Positions 11,467-23,645 of a stretch of DNA of 64,000 bases are shown here, in pieces. This DNA comes from Anniella stebbinsi (taxonomy: Eukaryota > Chordata > Lepidosauria > Squamata > Anniellidae). The first letter of the stretch is position 1. Every line of letters begins with the position of its first letter. The DNA is taken from positions 215,552,517-215,616,516 of the forward strand of contig JARDYH010000004.1 of NCBI GenBank assembly GCA_029215795.1, in the 5' to 3' direction. Made by a program: the position numbers and the translations under genes. The notes beneath the pieces are model-generated. The model saw nothing but the letters and a program-made list of their open reading frames with translations. It was not told the DNA's origin and ran no database searches.

Positions 11467-12676
11467 CCGTATTTCACTGAATCTAAGATGCCACTGATTC
11501 TAAGATGCACCTTATTTTAGGGCCACCTTCAGGAAAAAAGCGCTGTGTCGATTCTAAGATGCACCCCTTTTGCCACCCCACCGCCAGTGCCAGTGCCGCC
11601 CCGGTCCGCACCGCCAGCGCTGCCCCAGTCCTCGCCGCCAGCGCTGCCCCGGTCCTCACCGCCAGCACCGCTGGCAGCGGCTCCCTGGCCTGGAAACGTG
11701 GCGTTACTACAAAGTAGGCCACGATCCCGTGGCAGATCTTGTGGGATAGTGGCCTACTTTGTATTAACTCCGCGTTTCCAGGTCAGGGAGCCCACTGCCA
11801 CCGAGGAGCTGCCGCCGCGGCAGCAAGGAACAGCCTTCCCCACTCACCTCCATCGCCGCCTTGGTCCGCGCAGCCAGCACTGCTGGCGGCGGCTTCCCCG
11901 GCCTGGAAACGCAGCGTTACTACAAAGTAGGGGCAGGTAGTCCTCGACACGCCCTCCCTGCGCCACAAGCCCTTTCGGAGTGCTGCACCCCACCCAGTGT
12001 GGATCAAACCTCGGAGGCTCCGCTCGCGCCACTGTCGCCCTTTCATCCCAGCCGGTCCCGGAGAGGGAGGAGGGAGTCGTGTAAACAAAAGCCAGCGATT
12101 GTGGATTAAGCCTCGAGGCTCCATTCGCGCTCTCGCCACTGCCGCCGCCTCCCTTTCATCCCAGCCGGCGGCGGCAGTGAGAGTGCGAGCAGAGCCTCCG
12201 AGGCTTGTTCCACACTGGGCGGGGTGCAGCACTCCGAAGCGGCTTGTGGCGCAGGGAGGGCGCGTCAAGGACTACCTGCCCCTACTTTGTAGTAACGCCG
12301 CGTTTCCAGGCTAGGGAGGCCACTGCTAGCGGTGCGGACCGGGGCGGCGCTAGTGGTGTGGACCGGGGCGGCGCTGGCAGTGAGGATCAGGGCGAAGCGG
12401 ACTGGCGTTGGCGGCATGGACCGGGACGGCGCTGGAGGCCAAGGAGGTCAGTGCCAGCAGCGCGGAGGCGAGTGGGGAAGGCTGAGTCACTTGGGGGAGC
12501 ATGCAGAGCCCCTTTGTGAAGGCACTGTGGGTGGGGTGGGTGGGGGGGAACTTCAACCCCACACCAGCGCTGGAGAAATCCGGTGATTCTTAGACACCAT
12601 CGATTCTAAGATGCACTCCATTTTTACAGATGTAAATATGGGGGAAACAGTATGTCTTAGAATCGAGGAAATACGG
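11467..12676. mobile_element. GC-rich TA-flanked TIR element with internal palindrome
   Basis: The ends CCGTATTTC and GAAATACGG are exact inverted repeats flanked by TA on both sides. They continue inward as related CTAAGATGC and GATTCTAAGATGC motifs. The 1210-bp interior is very CpG-rich, unlike its flanks. It includes long inverted arms (about 11906-12035 against 12186-12308) and a smaller pair around CCTACTTTGTA at 11695-11783. TA duplication suggests a Tc1/mariner-type insertion, but no transposase is present and the family is not identified. The many overlapping open frames are GC artefacts. Confidence 0.65.
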
Positions 12677-14329
12677 TAGTACTTCCTGATTCACAGCACA
12701 ATCTATGCTACATTAGCTTTAAATTGTTGTTTTGGATTTTTTTTAAAAAAGAAAGGATGAAAGAAAAGAAGAATCTTATGAGCAAGAAAAAAATTCAGAT
12801 GTTTGGAAAAAACAGATCTAGGTGTTCTTAAAAGCAACAAAAGAACAGATTTAAAAGATTGGTTAATTTCCCCCCTCATGGTGCTAAAAATATATAACTG
12901 CATCAGCCGTGGCTATGCAAAAATATTGAACTATAGTAGGCACTGGCCAACTATATAGGCCAAGATCATATATAAATCCTGCCATCTCGAGCTATCAGAG
13001 GTTTGTCCTAAAAAACCAATTGGCTCATATTCTGTCAAACCCATTTTCTCCCAACACCTGAAACAACAGCAATCCGTGCTGCGAGTTCCTTCTGTCAGCA
13101 AAATACCATGTTGTAAGCCCCGCTGTAACTCAACTCAAAACATCCCACCGACCGCATTAAAACCTGATCTGACCGCCGTTGGATTTAAGACTGTATTTTA
13201 AATAGACAAGAGATTCGGTCTTGCAACAAGCATACTTTGTATACGTTGTCACATTTGCTCATGCACAAAATCCACACATTAACTTCATGCAACCACGTTC
13301 CCCCCCCCCCCCAAATGACACAGAATGGAAACGTTTTGAAGCTATTGGGGAGGGGAAGTATGGTGAGTGCTTAAGTTCGTGCAGAAGTAATATCAACAGC
13401 TTAAGCAGTCATAGTTGAAATGCACTCCCTGCTACATAGAAGCAATCACTGCAATACTGCAAGTTTAATCATGTACCACTTTTATATGAAGAAAAGGCAA
13501 TTATAGGTGGGGATCAGGCATCACAAACATTACATGAAAGACCGGGGAGTGGCAACAATATCGAAATGACATCCACTCTCAGTGTGCTACATTGCCAAGT
13601 CCTGGATTTAAAAGCCAAGTTCTTAACATCTTTGAGAAGACAGAAATGGCCCCCGTAGTGCAGAGAAAAAGTAGCAAAAGCAAAGTATTGACCCTGCCCT
13701 TTGAACATCAAGCTTTGCTTCTACACTGAATGGGATAGAATGACCCTGAACAAGGACAAATGGCGATTGATGCCAAACAACGATCACCAAGCTTCAAGAA
13801 AGGAGCGAAAACCAATCTATTCACTTCAGAACAAGGACTGTAAGACCTGGGAGGGCTACAAAGAATGAGAGCATATATTATACACACACAGTGCTGATTT
13901 CAGGCTAAATTTACACAAATTGTTGAGGTGACTGATAACCGACGAAAAGATTACATCTACATTAGCCATGGCTGATCTGTGGAACAGAGCCAGGGCAGTT
14001 GATCTGATAGTTTCTAAGCACCCTCTCCCTCCCAGCCAGGACAGCAAGGAGCTAAGGTCAATGAAACAAGAGAGACGAAGGCTAGAGCACCGCTGAAGGA
14101 AACCTGGGGACGAAGCTGATCAAACACAGACTAGAATCCAAATGGAAATTTACTCTGGGGTGGTGAAGGCAGCTAAGAAAGCCTAGACCTCCACCACCTT
14201 TGGATCTGCACAGTGCAGTCTGGCAATGTTTTCCACACTGTGCATGGCCTTCTTCACTGGGATGCTGGAGAGCGGGAGCCAGTATAGTTGGAAGCTCCCT
14301 AGGAACAATTTGTCTCATTCTTTGAGGAT

Positions 14330-14880
14330 AAAGTTGCTCAGATCCATCTTGACTTGGTCTTCAACATTGGGTCAAGTCCAGTGGATGTAGCCCTGGCAGG
14401 GACCTGTCCAGCTGTCTTGAATTCTTTTCAGCTTGTGGATCCTGAGGAGGTGGACAAGAGGTCTGCAGAGGTGAACACTACCTTTGCCCAAACTGCTGTT
14501 TAAATCACCCAGAAGGGGGCTGGCCACAAGGCTCAGGGAAGTGATTAATGCCTCCTTGCGTGAGGGGCATGGGCCTCTTACTTGAAGGAGGCAAATAAGA
14601 CCTTTATTAAAGAAACCTAGATCTTCAGGTGGTAGTGGTGGGGAGGAGTGTATTTGCATAACTATGTCTAGTGTGACTGCTGTAGCTGTACCTAAGTCTG
14701 ATCTCACAACAGCTATCTATACCTTGATTACATCACGGTTAGACTACTGTGATGCTCTCTATACGGGGCTATCCTTGAAGAACATCCGAAAGCTTCAATT
14801 GGCACAAAATGCAACAGCTAGGCCATCAGAGAGATAGAATCTATTGGTGATGTTATTCTATACTACACTTCGTACAGATC
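14330..14880 (+). repeat. Old LINE ORF2 fragment (L2-like)
   Basis: A degraded reverse-transcriptase-end segment. The typical phrase for LDYCNAL-type coding is seen as GGTTAGACTACTGTGATGCTC, trimmed here, followed by AAGCTTCAATTGGCACAAAA (the KLQ-AQN motif). Frames are broken. The copy probably extends a little upstream of 14330. Confidence 0.6.
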
Positions 14881-14915
14881 TAACAGGTCAACTCATACAA
14901 TGGGCTAATGATGGG

Positions 14916-15085
14916 CTGGTGTAGCGTAATGGCTAAGAGACTGAGGTATGAATCATGAAGTTCTAGGTTCAAATCTCTCCTGTGCCAGGAATTCACTAAG
15001 TGGCCTTAGGCAAGTAACACTCCCTCTGCCTCAGTATCGCCAATCTACAACAGGGGGATAATTATATTGTCATAAATTCTTCATT
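14916..15085 (+). repeat. MIR-like CORE-SINE
   Basis: The tRNA-like head contains GTAATGGCTAAGAGACTGAG and a B-box GGTTCAAATC. The core then reads like MIR, with GGCAAGTAACACTCCCTCTG, CCTCAGT and GGGGGATAATTATA. It is an ancient SINE family, and this copy is clearly old. Confidence 0.6.
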
Positions 15086-15097
15086 CTTGATTTAAAG

Positions 15098-15445
15098 CAG
15101 GAGTGCAGAACTTCTGGCCCAGGGGCTAAATCTGGCCCACCTAAGTGCTAATCTGGCCCTCCACGGTTCCCCAGATGGCCACACCCTCTTCTCTGGCCCT
15201 GCCCCCTTTCCCCTGACCACCCAATTGTTTAGTGGTTTTCAGGCTTTTATGCAGCCCTAGTTCTTAAAGATTGAAATATCTCTCTCAAGGTTTAGTTACT
15301 AGCAGTAACAGCTTTAGACTAAAATATTCTAGTATTCTGGCCCTACCCCTTTTGCCTTTGCTCCCCCCTCCCCCACAATGCAGTCCCCGGAAGCTTCTCT
15401 GAATTGAAATTCAACCCTCAGGATGAAAGACGTTCTGCACCCCTG
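15098..15445. mobile_element. hAT MITE (CAGGRGTGCAGAAC ends)
   Basis: The ends are CAGGAGTGCAGAAC and the inverse of CAGGGGTGCAGAAC. The flanks ATTTAAAG and ATCTAAAC match at 6 of 8 bases, as for an 8-bp hAT duplication. It is 348 bp, non-coding. Partial relatives lie at 47645-47835 and 51270-51455. Confidence 0.75.
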
Positions 15446-15586
15446 ATCTAAACTGACAGAATTAACGTTTTCGTTTCTAAGCTTTAGTATAAGGTTTATG
15501 AGATGAGAAGTACAGGGAGGCCATGAGGAAAAGGGTAGCATCTTACACCCCTAGCTGAGTGGAGACATTTGTTCCATTCTATATAT

Positions 15587-15712
15587 CAGGGGTGAGGAAT
15601 GTGTTGCCCACCAGATGTTTTTGGACTGCAATTCCCCATCAACCCTAGGCCGCATAGCCAGTAATGAGGGATGATAGGAGTTTTAGTCCAAGAACATCTG
15701 GGGGAGGGGGTA
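15587..15712. mobile_element. Palindromic hAT-type MITE
   Basis: It starts CAGGGGTGAGGAATGTG and holds inverted halves containing CCAGATGTTTTTGGACTG and TAGTCCAAGAACATCTGG. It is the same family as the copies at 1667, 54850 and 55295. Confidence 0.7.
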
Positions 15713-15851
15713 CACGTCCCCCATGTTCTTTACAAACTGATTTGAGTTGGGATTCGCACCCAATGGTAATTATTTTTGTATATTTTTCACCTGTGTCAGA
15801 TTTAATTAACTACACAAACCTGAAGTGTCAATGTTTCCTTCAATCCAAGAT

Positions 15852-15874
15852 TGTGTGTGTGTGTGTGTGTGTGT
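15852..15874. repeat. (TG)n microsatellite
   Basis: About eleven TG units. Confidence 0.95.
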
Positions 15875-16031
15875 ATAGCTGTTTTCCAAGTCAGGCAACA
15901 ACTAAAGTGATAAAACAAGAGACCTCGGCAATTCAAAAAAGCATATAAGTCAGACAGGGTTTTATCTAAGAGGAGACCTCCACACGAGGGGTTTCACAGT
16001 TGGAACACAACATGCAGGAAATTTCACTGAC

Positions 16032-16592
16032 CTTCTACATTCATGGCTTCCCTCAGCAATTGCAGCTTCTTCTGCCTCTCTTTGATCCTGTCAAAGGCAC
16101 TTGATAAGGCTGCAGACACTGATGTATCTGGAACATGATGCACCTGATCTAGTTTTTGAGGGCCAAATATATCCAGGGCTATGCTCCCATCAGAATATCT
16201 ACCCTCCTTGTTCCTGGCAGCTGCCGAAGTCCGTACCGAAACCGTGCCCGCGTGCTGACGGTGCCGCCACGAATCCCCAAGACAGTCTTGCTCTGTTACT
16301 TTGTCAGCTGCGCACAGCAAATCCGAGGAGGAAGCCCACACTTTCCGCTTGGGGCCGCCGTCAGATTTCCTTTCCAAGTCATCAGCTCGACATCGGTACG
16401 GGTAGTAAGTACTTGCGTCATAATCGCGGCCAGAGTTGCAATCGGAGGAAATGGCCTGGCAAAATTCTTCTTCGCCTTGAGAACCTCTGATAGACAAGAA
16501 CCCCATAGACTTACTAAGCCCTTTGTTAAGCGTGGCCTGTTGAGAGAATGGGGCCGTGTGAACCTCTGGAGCGTCAGGCATTAAACTTCTTC
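16032..16592 (-). CDS. PTPN13: PTPN13 coding exon E (long linker exon)
   Basis: This is the largest exon in the window: 561 bp, 187 codons, phase 1 at both ends. The acceptor TCATTCCAG ends at 16593 and the donor GTCAGT starts at 16031. Conserved blocks in order are NKGLSKSMGFLSI, a basic stretch followed by KVWASSSDLLC, then RYSDGSIALDIFGPQK, and a charged helix ERQKKLQLLREAMNVE. These are hallmarks of the region between KIND and FERM in PTPN13. The spacers between the blocks are diverged and rich in Ser, Asp and Arg, as expected for disordered linker. An in-frame Met lies near the exon start (16581), but it is internal and not the initiation codon. Plus-strand open frames over the exon are shadows. 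Confidence 0.97.
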
Positions 16593-16933
16593 CTGGAATG
16601 AGAAGAATCCTTCTTGGATATATGTAGCTTTATAGACAGCAGATACTTTTCTTTTTTGTAAATACAAAATATACAAAAATAAAAATTTGAAATGTCTGCC
16701 AGGATTCTGAAGAGGCAGCAGATTTAGTCCGCACCCAGACCCCTCTACTTTTCCCCAAATAAAACGGATAGTTGGTCATCATTGATAGAGGAAAATGTAA
16801 AGCCACACACTTGGAGACACATTAAGGTGATGCATCTGCCCTCTACAACTGACATTAGGCAGCTCAACTGCCCGCTATCGGGTCTCACATAGGGTTGCAT
16901 GTACAGTGTCTGTCTCCACCTAGCTATGCATTC

Positions 16934-17581
16934 TAGGGATGCAAAATTTCCGGAAATTTTGAAACCATGGGGGGAAAAAATGAACATTTTCAGAAAAATT
17001 GAAAAACAAAATGCCATATTAGCACTTTTTATAGATTGAAAGTCATTTTGTTACTTTAGGAACATAAAATGTAATGATGTACAAGTTGGTTTGGCATAAA
17101 ATGATCACATTTGGTGTATTCAAACAAGTATTACAAATTGAATTTACTTTTTACTTTTTTTACTTTTTTTGGTAACAAATGGAGCTACAAGCTTCTGAAC
17201 TGTAAGGAACGCCTGAACTGTAAGGAACCTCTTTGGTTTTGCCAGTTTATGAGGAGGAGGCAACCCCCCCCCCCAAAAAAAGGCACCATCAACATTAGTA
17301 ACAAAGAAAATGATTTATGTCTCCGCTAGTCCTCCACGGTGTCAAGCAGACTTAAAGCACCCATTCCCATAAAAAGCTTTTAGAAACCATTTGGAGAAAT
17401 AAATATAGGAATACCTTGTCTTAAACATTTCTATTCATCATGGTAAAATAAAACATTCCATAATCCATTTTTTCCAATTTTTTCCCAAAAATATTTGGGG
17501 GGGGGGGAAGTCTTCAGGAAAAAAAATGGGGAAAATGTTTTTCTCCCCAATTTTTTCCATTTTTTTCCTGGGCCTTCTCTA
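16934..17581. mobile_element. hAT-like element (TAGGGATG end)
   Basis: It begins TAGGGATGCAAAATTTCC and ends near CCTTCTCTA, with a poly-A/T-rich interior containing AAAATGTAATGATGTACAAG. It is clearly related to the copy at 56850-57362, which has better ends. Target duplication here is weak (4 of 8). Confidence 0.55.
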
Positions 17582-17715
17582 ATTGTGTCTCACAGGGACT
17601 GCAACCTTGTGGTCAGTGACAGCTCCAGGGCTTTGAGGCCCTTTAGGCAAGACACCCTCAATGGGCCCCCTTTCTCAGACCCCCTCTAGAAGGATTTGCT
17701 TTGGCGCCTGGCTGC

Positions 17716-17921
17716 CCGATTATGTGCATATTCGCGGAAGCACATTTACTCCTAATACCTCAGTACGAGAGGCGGCGAAGCGCATTACTGGTCGACCGAA
17801 ACGCGCTTTAAACTTGTTGACATGCGGAGAATGGCATGTTTACACGGCGGTAAGGCGCTTTAACTGCCGCCGCAAATTAAAACTCGTGGTTTAACGCGCA
17901 TTCAATAATGCGCATAATCGG
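17716..17921. mobile_element. CpG-rich short TIR element
   Basis: The ends CCGATTATGTGCAT and ATGCGCATAATCGG form an almost perfect inverted repeat around a 206-bp core full of CpG (for example GCGGCGAAGCGC and GGCGCTTTAACTGCCGCC). The retained CpGs in an AT-rich intron suggest a young insertion. Family unknown. Confidence 0.6.
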
Positions 17922-20399
17922 ATGTTTAAAGCACCTCAGCCCCCAATTTGCGCTCCTCTCTTGTAGAGGTAAAATTTTTAATCAACCTTGAAAGAGCTTT
18001 AAACCTCTCTTGTAGAGGCACCCTCAGTGAGTTTTCCTCCTTCCCACCCTTGTCACCAGCTGCTATTGCTCTTCATCCTCTTTCTTATCATTGCTACTGT
18101 TTGCTTGCTTGACAGGCCAAGAGCCAGGGAGCAAGTAGGCCGTGGCATCTGTTGCTCCTTCTTCTCACCACCTCCATTGTCTGGGCTGGAGCAAGAGGCA
18201 GGTGAATTATCAGGTTGCACTGGTGAAGGGGAGGAGCAAGTGCGAAGGGCTCTTGTCAGGTGGGTGCCCAACAATGCCTACCCTTAACACCGGCGTTATT
18301 TGTGGCTTACAAACCCTTCTTCTGTCACAACGATGGGCATTTTTTTTGCGTATTCCTTATCGATATATCCATCAATATGATAAGTTACAAATTTCAGATC
18401 ACCGAAAAGTGCTGCGCTGTGTCAGAAAGAATGATCTTGCCTCTCATTAGCTACCACACCTAAAATGATATTCTCTTTCCCCTCATATTTCCACCCCTCA
18501 CCAAGGAACACAAATCCTAACTTTTAGTTTAATTGGCTTTTCAAATATACATAAAGACAGAAACGATTCCAGACAGCAACCCAGGGAAGCTATCAGCTGC
18601 CTTCTCTTTCGCTCTTGTTCTCCTGGGATGAAATAAGGCAATTCTCCAGAAGTTCCTGCCCAGGCCCTTCACAAAATAACCAAACAGGCCAGTCTGCGGG
18701 AAGGATTATTTTTTTAAAAAAATTCAGTCAAGCAATACCACCAGCCATCCAACATTCTTGAACTTTATTCTGACATAGCCTCCTGATTATTTGCCAGTGG
18801 TTCACAGAGATGGAAATTTCGATGGAAGTCTGTGTATGAGCAGGAAAATATATTTCCCATCCGCATGGAAATAAAAAGGGTCAAAGGATGCATTAAAGGA
18901 CAGAACTCAATTCAATCCAAGGGATAAATATAGCCTTTATCCCCAAACTGTCAAACATAAAGTACATCAACAGCGTACACAGTTACGTAACACCTAATCA
19001 ATTGTCATCACAAACATCGTAGCATTTTTAACAGCAAGCAATGGCCTCAAACCTACTACTTTCATCAGAGTAGTCATACTGAAGTTAATGGACTTACACT
19101 TTAGTGGATCTTAGTCCTCTTTCTTCCGATGCTCTTAGCTTTTTTACTTCTTTGATTCATGCGATTGTTTTATCTATATTGATTTCCTTCCCTTCTCTCT
19201 TTAAATACTGCTACTGTTTCTCTTCTTTTCAAAAGCATCCTCTTGATCCATCATCTCAGCCCTGCCCATTTGTTACCATCCAATTTCTGTTATTTAATTT
19301 AAATGGGTCTGTGACTGAATGAGAAAAACTTGACTGATCTTATTTAATTTTCGTCTAAATGTCCTCGATAGGTTGTTTACTCCCTTTGCCTTGAACATCT
19401 TATTGCTAATTTACTTCTTTGTACTTTTGAATCTGGTTTTCCACGATCACCTTCATTGCACTGTCCCATTTTTTTATTTTACAAATTTGCTAATTATCTT
19501 CTCTTAACAAAACAGGTCTTATTCTGCTTTTAATAGTCAACCTATCTCTTCTTCATTCTCCTTTTGGTCTTGATTTCTGGTGTTCTCTTCTTGACTGGTT
19601 TAGATATGTTATGTTCATAGAAGGTGTTTTCAGGTGGTCCGTTTATCAAATGTCCAGATACTGTGTAAGAACAAGGCATCTCTCTCCTACTCCCATCAAC
19701 CAGGATATTAAAGTTTAAAGACACATAAAACCTTACTATATTCTTATCCCAGTCAGTGGGACCACTTCTTATATCTAATATTTCACTCTTCCTTCTTGAA
19801 ACAAACATTTCAAAATGTCTCTTTCCATGGGCTTCTACTTCTTAAATCTTATATTTCTCTCTTTGACTTCAAACCAATTTCTTACATTGGACAGCTAATC
19901 ATGTGATCATGATGTATCATGTGATCCAGAGTTAAACACTTTTTAAAAAGCTCCATCGAGTTCTGCGCGAGAATACGCAGAAGACTTAAGTATGCTTCAT
20001 TCTGGCTGGATCACACCCAGCCGCTGAAGAAATTTCCCCCATTTTTCTTCCCTAAACAACTCACACATTCAAGACAGACCTGGCCTCCCAGGACTTGCTG
20101 GTTTGCAAATCTGGGGCCTGGTTTGGGGGATGCATTGCCTTTTCCACTCCCTCCCTTTACCTCTCCATATCATATTGCCTCTTCCTTCTCTTGCCGGTTT
20201 AAGCACATTAAAAAAATTACATGTACTAATGCCAACACTAACCGGGACTCCTCATAACTATGGTCTACAAATCCACCACCAATCATGGTCTCAAATTCTG
20301 GTTGACAAAGGAGCCAGCATATCTCCAATGCTGGCACCTGATTTGCAAGCCATACTTTGCAGGGAACTAGCATAACATCGCTAACAGATCATAGCTTAA

Positions 20400-20468
20400 A
20401 GGCACAATCCTATCTGTAGGGGTTGTAGGGCTTTTTTCTGTCTAAACACGCATAGGATTGCACCTTAC
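20400..20468. repeat. Half of a foldback MITE
   Basis: This contains CACAATCCTATC and then TTTTTTCTGTCTAAACACGC and AGGATTGCACC. It is the right half of the palindromic family seen complete at 24906-25045 and 40965-41085. Confidence 0.55.
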
Positions 20469-20769
20469 ATTTGTTAAATGATGCTGTTCGTTCTGGTATA
20501 CCTGCTTAGTAAGGAACTGGGAAGTTTGCCTGCAGCAGATGATACTACTGGATATCCACAGATACATCAGAAACTGTCCTTAAAGAAGACTGTTATGTAA
20601 ACAAACATAGGACTGATCCTCTATACAAAGAAATAATAAATCTTTTGAAGACTGGGGTGGGTCCTAAAGCCTGAGACTTCCATGAAGCCACCATGCAGGC
20701 AGAATCACCTGCCATCTTGAAGGATACCAACCACTTCCTTTCTCCAGGCCCAAAGGAGGAGGGGTTTAC

Positions 20770-20862
20770 ACTGAAATCCTGTGCATGTCTACTCAGAAGT
20801 GAGTTCGACTGAATTCAATGAGACTTACTCCTAGGTAAGTGTCCACAGAATTGCAGCCCAAC
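20770..20862. repeat. Short palindromic dispersed repeat
   Basis: This contains CTACTCAGAAGTGAGTTC and CTTACTCCTAGGTAAGTG, with ATCCTGTGCATG and ACAGAATTGCAGCCC at its edges. Related copies are near 6845, 27270, 42672 and 52437. It is probably a small DNA element; no coding. Confidence 0.5.
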
Positions 20863-22321
20863 AGTGGAGGTGGAAAGATGGCAAAAATGGGCAAATCTTT
20901 TTGGGGATGAGGGTGAGGGAGAGATATGAGGACAGGTTGGTGAAAGCTGAGCATGTAGGTATGGAGGTATGTGAGGGCTAAACTACATGCTATGTTAAAT
21001 GTGTGGCATGTAGGTAATCCAAACATTCTTATTTACACTAGTTTAAGTGTGGGGGGGGCTGTTCCATATCAGGACTACTGCACGTATGTAGGTAGGGGTA
21101 AACCTTCCTACTCAGATCCTTTTCCCTTTAAATGCAAGCCCTCAACCCAACCTATGCAGGAGCTAAAGGGAAAAAAATGCTCCATTGCTGCCAATAGTTT
21201 ATTTTTCTTTAGGACCCACATGTGACTGGGATTAAAGGGAAAAAGTGGCTGTACCAAGGCCCTGCACGCTTGCACTAGAGCAAATAAAAACGTTAAGGTC
21301 AGCTATAGCTTATCCCTTTATAAGAGTGTTTGTGGAGTTGGAAGAGCCCACAAATTCCCCGCCCCCATTCCATTCCTTACTTTCCCCTCCACAATTCATT
21401 CTGGGCCCTCACTTGTTCAGAAGAAGATCTGGGAGTTCTGTTCTGGAGGGATTTATTTACAGAATCCCTCCTAACACTTCCACTACAGAGTGAAGAAATT
21501 TAATTATTTAGTGGCATGTACATTTTGAAAAATAGCTATTGTGCTACTTTAATAGTAACACACTATCACAAATTCTGTAATTTAGATACATGGGCACTTT
21601 TGTAATGAATACACTGTAAATAATTAGATAAATATTTTAGCATGGCTTCTCTTTGGAAGAAAAAAAAGGGGCCTACATATTTTTGTACTAAATACTTGTG
21701 TAAGAAATTTGCAGTTGTACTTACACGGCAACCCATGGTTACAAACTTTATATCACCACCATAGCAAAACATATCCTGTTTTTATTGGGTATTCAGTCTT
21801 CGCATGGAGTTGTGATCTCAAATACTTGTTAAACGCACAAGAGGGGTGGTGCATAAACAAAGAAATGAGACTTAACACCATGGATTGATGAGGTACACAT
21901 CACTGGTGAGATTCTGCTTTGCTTGGTTACTCAATTCCACTTTTCACAAACATATTGAAAAGCCAAAATGTGGGTTGTGTTAATCCTGGCTAGCTTTGAG
22001 CTTGTGGGCCTTTACAAACACGACTTACCAGGGAGAAAACTCCAGTACGTAAGAGACTTGGGCATAGAGAAAGATGGTACCTATTCCAGCCTGTAACATG
22101 TCTATTTAAAAGCTTTTCAACAATGGGATGGAAAGTACCCGTTCTTGCTATGGAAAAGGGTTTGTGCACGTGTGTCATTGTGTATGTCTGTCAGGGAGAA
22201 AGTGCGTTCATATATATGTGGTACAACCTGAGGCATTATTTTCTCCAAGCACTGAGGCTGTGGCCATGAGAAAACCTAACGCTCTTATTACTTTGCAGGT
22301 CAAACTAATTGTGTGAAATTT

Positions 22322-22527
22322 AATTATTTACCACATTTTTAGTCTGCCTTTCCTCCAAGGAACACAAGGAGGCTTACATAGTCCTCCTCCTCTCCATTTT
22401 ATCCTCACTACGACCTTGTGAGCTAGGTTAGTTTGTGACTGGCCCAAAGTCACCCAGTGAACTTCATAGCCAAGTGAGGACTCCTAACTCTCAGTCCAAC
22501 ACTTAAACTACCACACCACCCTGGTGA
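22322..22527 (-). repeat. Sauria-type SINE, minus strand
   Basis: Reverse-oriented copy with CCAAGGAACACAAGGAGGCT, GGCCCAAAGTCACCCAGTGA and CAGTCCAACACTTAAACTAC, the complement of the SINE head and middle. Confidence 0.75.
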
Positions 22528-23166
22528 AACCAATTAAGGTGCATTTTAAAAATGTCAATAGCTCTGTGTGTGTATGAGGACGAGTGTGCATGAAGAGGGG
22601 CATTTGACCCTCCCCCCCCTCAACTGCAATCCCAGTGGAAATCCTCCCCACACCCATCAAGGAAGGAAGCCTCCACTGGCTCCATTGGAGGGTTCCACTG
22701 GAGGGTTCACTTCCCTGTCACCCACTTCTTGGGTGGGGGGTGGGTGGATGGAGAGAGATTTTCATCAGGGTTACAGAATGAGAAAAGGGGATAAACCCCT
22801 CTCCCGGCAATCTCTTGCTTGCTTGCTCCCCCATCCCCCTCGCAGCTCTTTAAACTTAAAAAACTAGACATGTTAATTGCATTCATGCAATTAGCATCAT
22901 GTCTAGTTTGACCATTTCTCCACAACTCAGAAGATCTCCCCCCTCCCAATGCAATCAGATTTTTACCTCATCACCAACGAGACAATTATCAGAGGCATCT
23001 GGCTAGGAAGTGAACAACTTGCTTTCTGAGGCAAATCCTATCAGACTGATTGTAATATCAGACGGAATTCTTACTCGATTCACATTACTTATCTAGAAGG
23101 TAGAAGATTAAAAAGCAGCCAAGATTTCCGCAACAGGAACACTCCCTTCATTTGTAAAACATTTAC

Positions 23167-23260
23167 CTGTGGGAAGTCCTCTCCCTCTCAGCCTCTCCCG
23201 GATGGCCTGGCTCCTGTCAGTCTGAAGCTTTCTGTCCCCAGTGCAGGAAAGCTGATCTAC
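23167..23260 (-). CDS. PTPN13: PTPN13 coding exon D (post-KIND linker)
   Basis: This 94-bp exon has 31 codons plus one base. The acceptor AAAAAATAG ends at 23261 and the donor GTAAAT starts at 23166. It opens in phase 0 with VDQLSC and contains TDRSQAIRERLRGRGLPTG, closely matching the human linker DRSQAIRDRLRGKGLPTG. The first half is more diverged and appears about two residues longer than human as I recall it, which fits a linker under weak constraint. The last base completes a Gly codon with the next exon. The flanking introns are about 11.7 kb (upstream) and 6.6 kb (downstream). Confidence 0.95.
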
Positions 23261-23492
23261 CTATTTTTTGGAGGAAAAAAAGGGAGATCAAGCAGATTTA
23301 AAAAACGAATAAAACATGCTAGCAGGTTGACTGGAAAGAACTGCATTAAAAGTCAGACAAACTACAAACTACACACACACACACATTGATACTTCCTGTT
23401 GTCAAACCACAAAATAAATAAATGCATGTCTGCCACTGAACAATTATTATTTTTCTATGCCAAAAGAAAGTGGCTTAAAGTAGGATTGCCTA

Positions 23493-23645
23493 GGGTGACC
23501 ATATGAAAAGGAGAATAGGGCTCCTGTGTCTTTAATAGTTGCATAGAAAAGAGAATTTCAGCAGGTGTTATTTGTATGCATGCAGCACCTGGTGAAATTC
23601 CCTCTTCATCACAACAGTTAAAGCTGCAGGAGCCCTGCCCTCTTC
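23493..23645. repeat. Half-copy of the GGGTGACCATATG MITE
   Basis: It starts TAGGGTGACCATATGAAAAG and contains GGTGAAATTCCCTCTTCATC. It matches the left half of the complete element at 46178-46497; the right inverted half is missing. Confidence 0.6.

Larger units (their letters stand above)
6705..16031 (-). other. PTPN13: PTPN13 intron between exons E and F
   Basis: This 9.33-kb intron contains a nested LINE/hAT/LTR-like block (8120-9765), a TIR element (10801-11184), a CR1 tail (11241-11445), a GC-rich TA-flanked element (11467-12676), an old LINE ORF2 fragment (14330-14880), a MIR-like SINE and hAT MITEs up to 15712. No recognised content is seen in 6925-8115, 9770-10560, 12680-14330 or 15880-16030. 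Confidence 0.85.
16593..23166 (-). other. PTPN13: PTPN13 intron between exons D and E
   Basis: This 6.57-kb intron holds a hAT-like element at 16934-17581, a CpG-rich TIR element at 17716-17921, small foldback copies near 20400 and 20770, and a minus-strand Sauria-type SINE at 22322-22527. The stretches 17925-20395, 20870-22320 and 22530-23160 contain no exon or repeat I can support. Confidence 0.85.

Noticed and set aside
11483..12586. Overlapping open frames in both strands of the GC-rich element
   Set aside because: They are Ala/Pro/Arg-rich, present in every frame, and follow the inverted repeat structure. No domain or splice logic.
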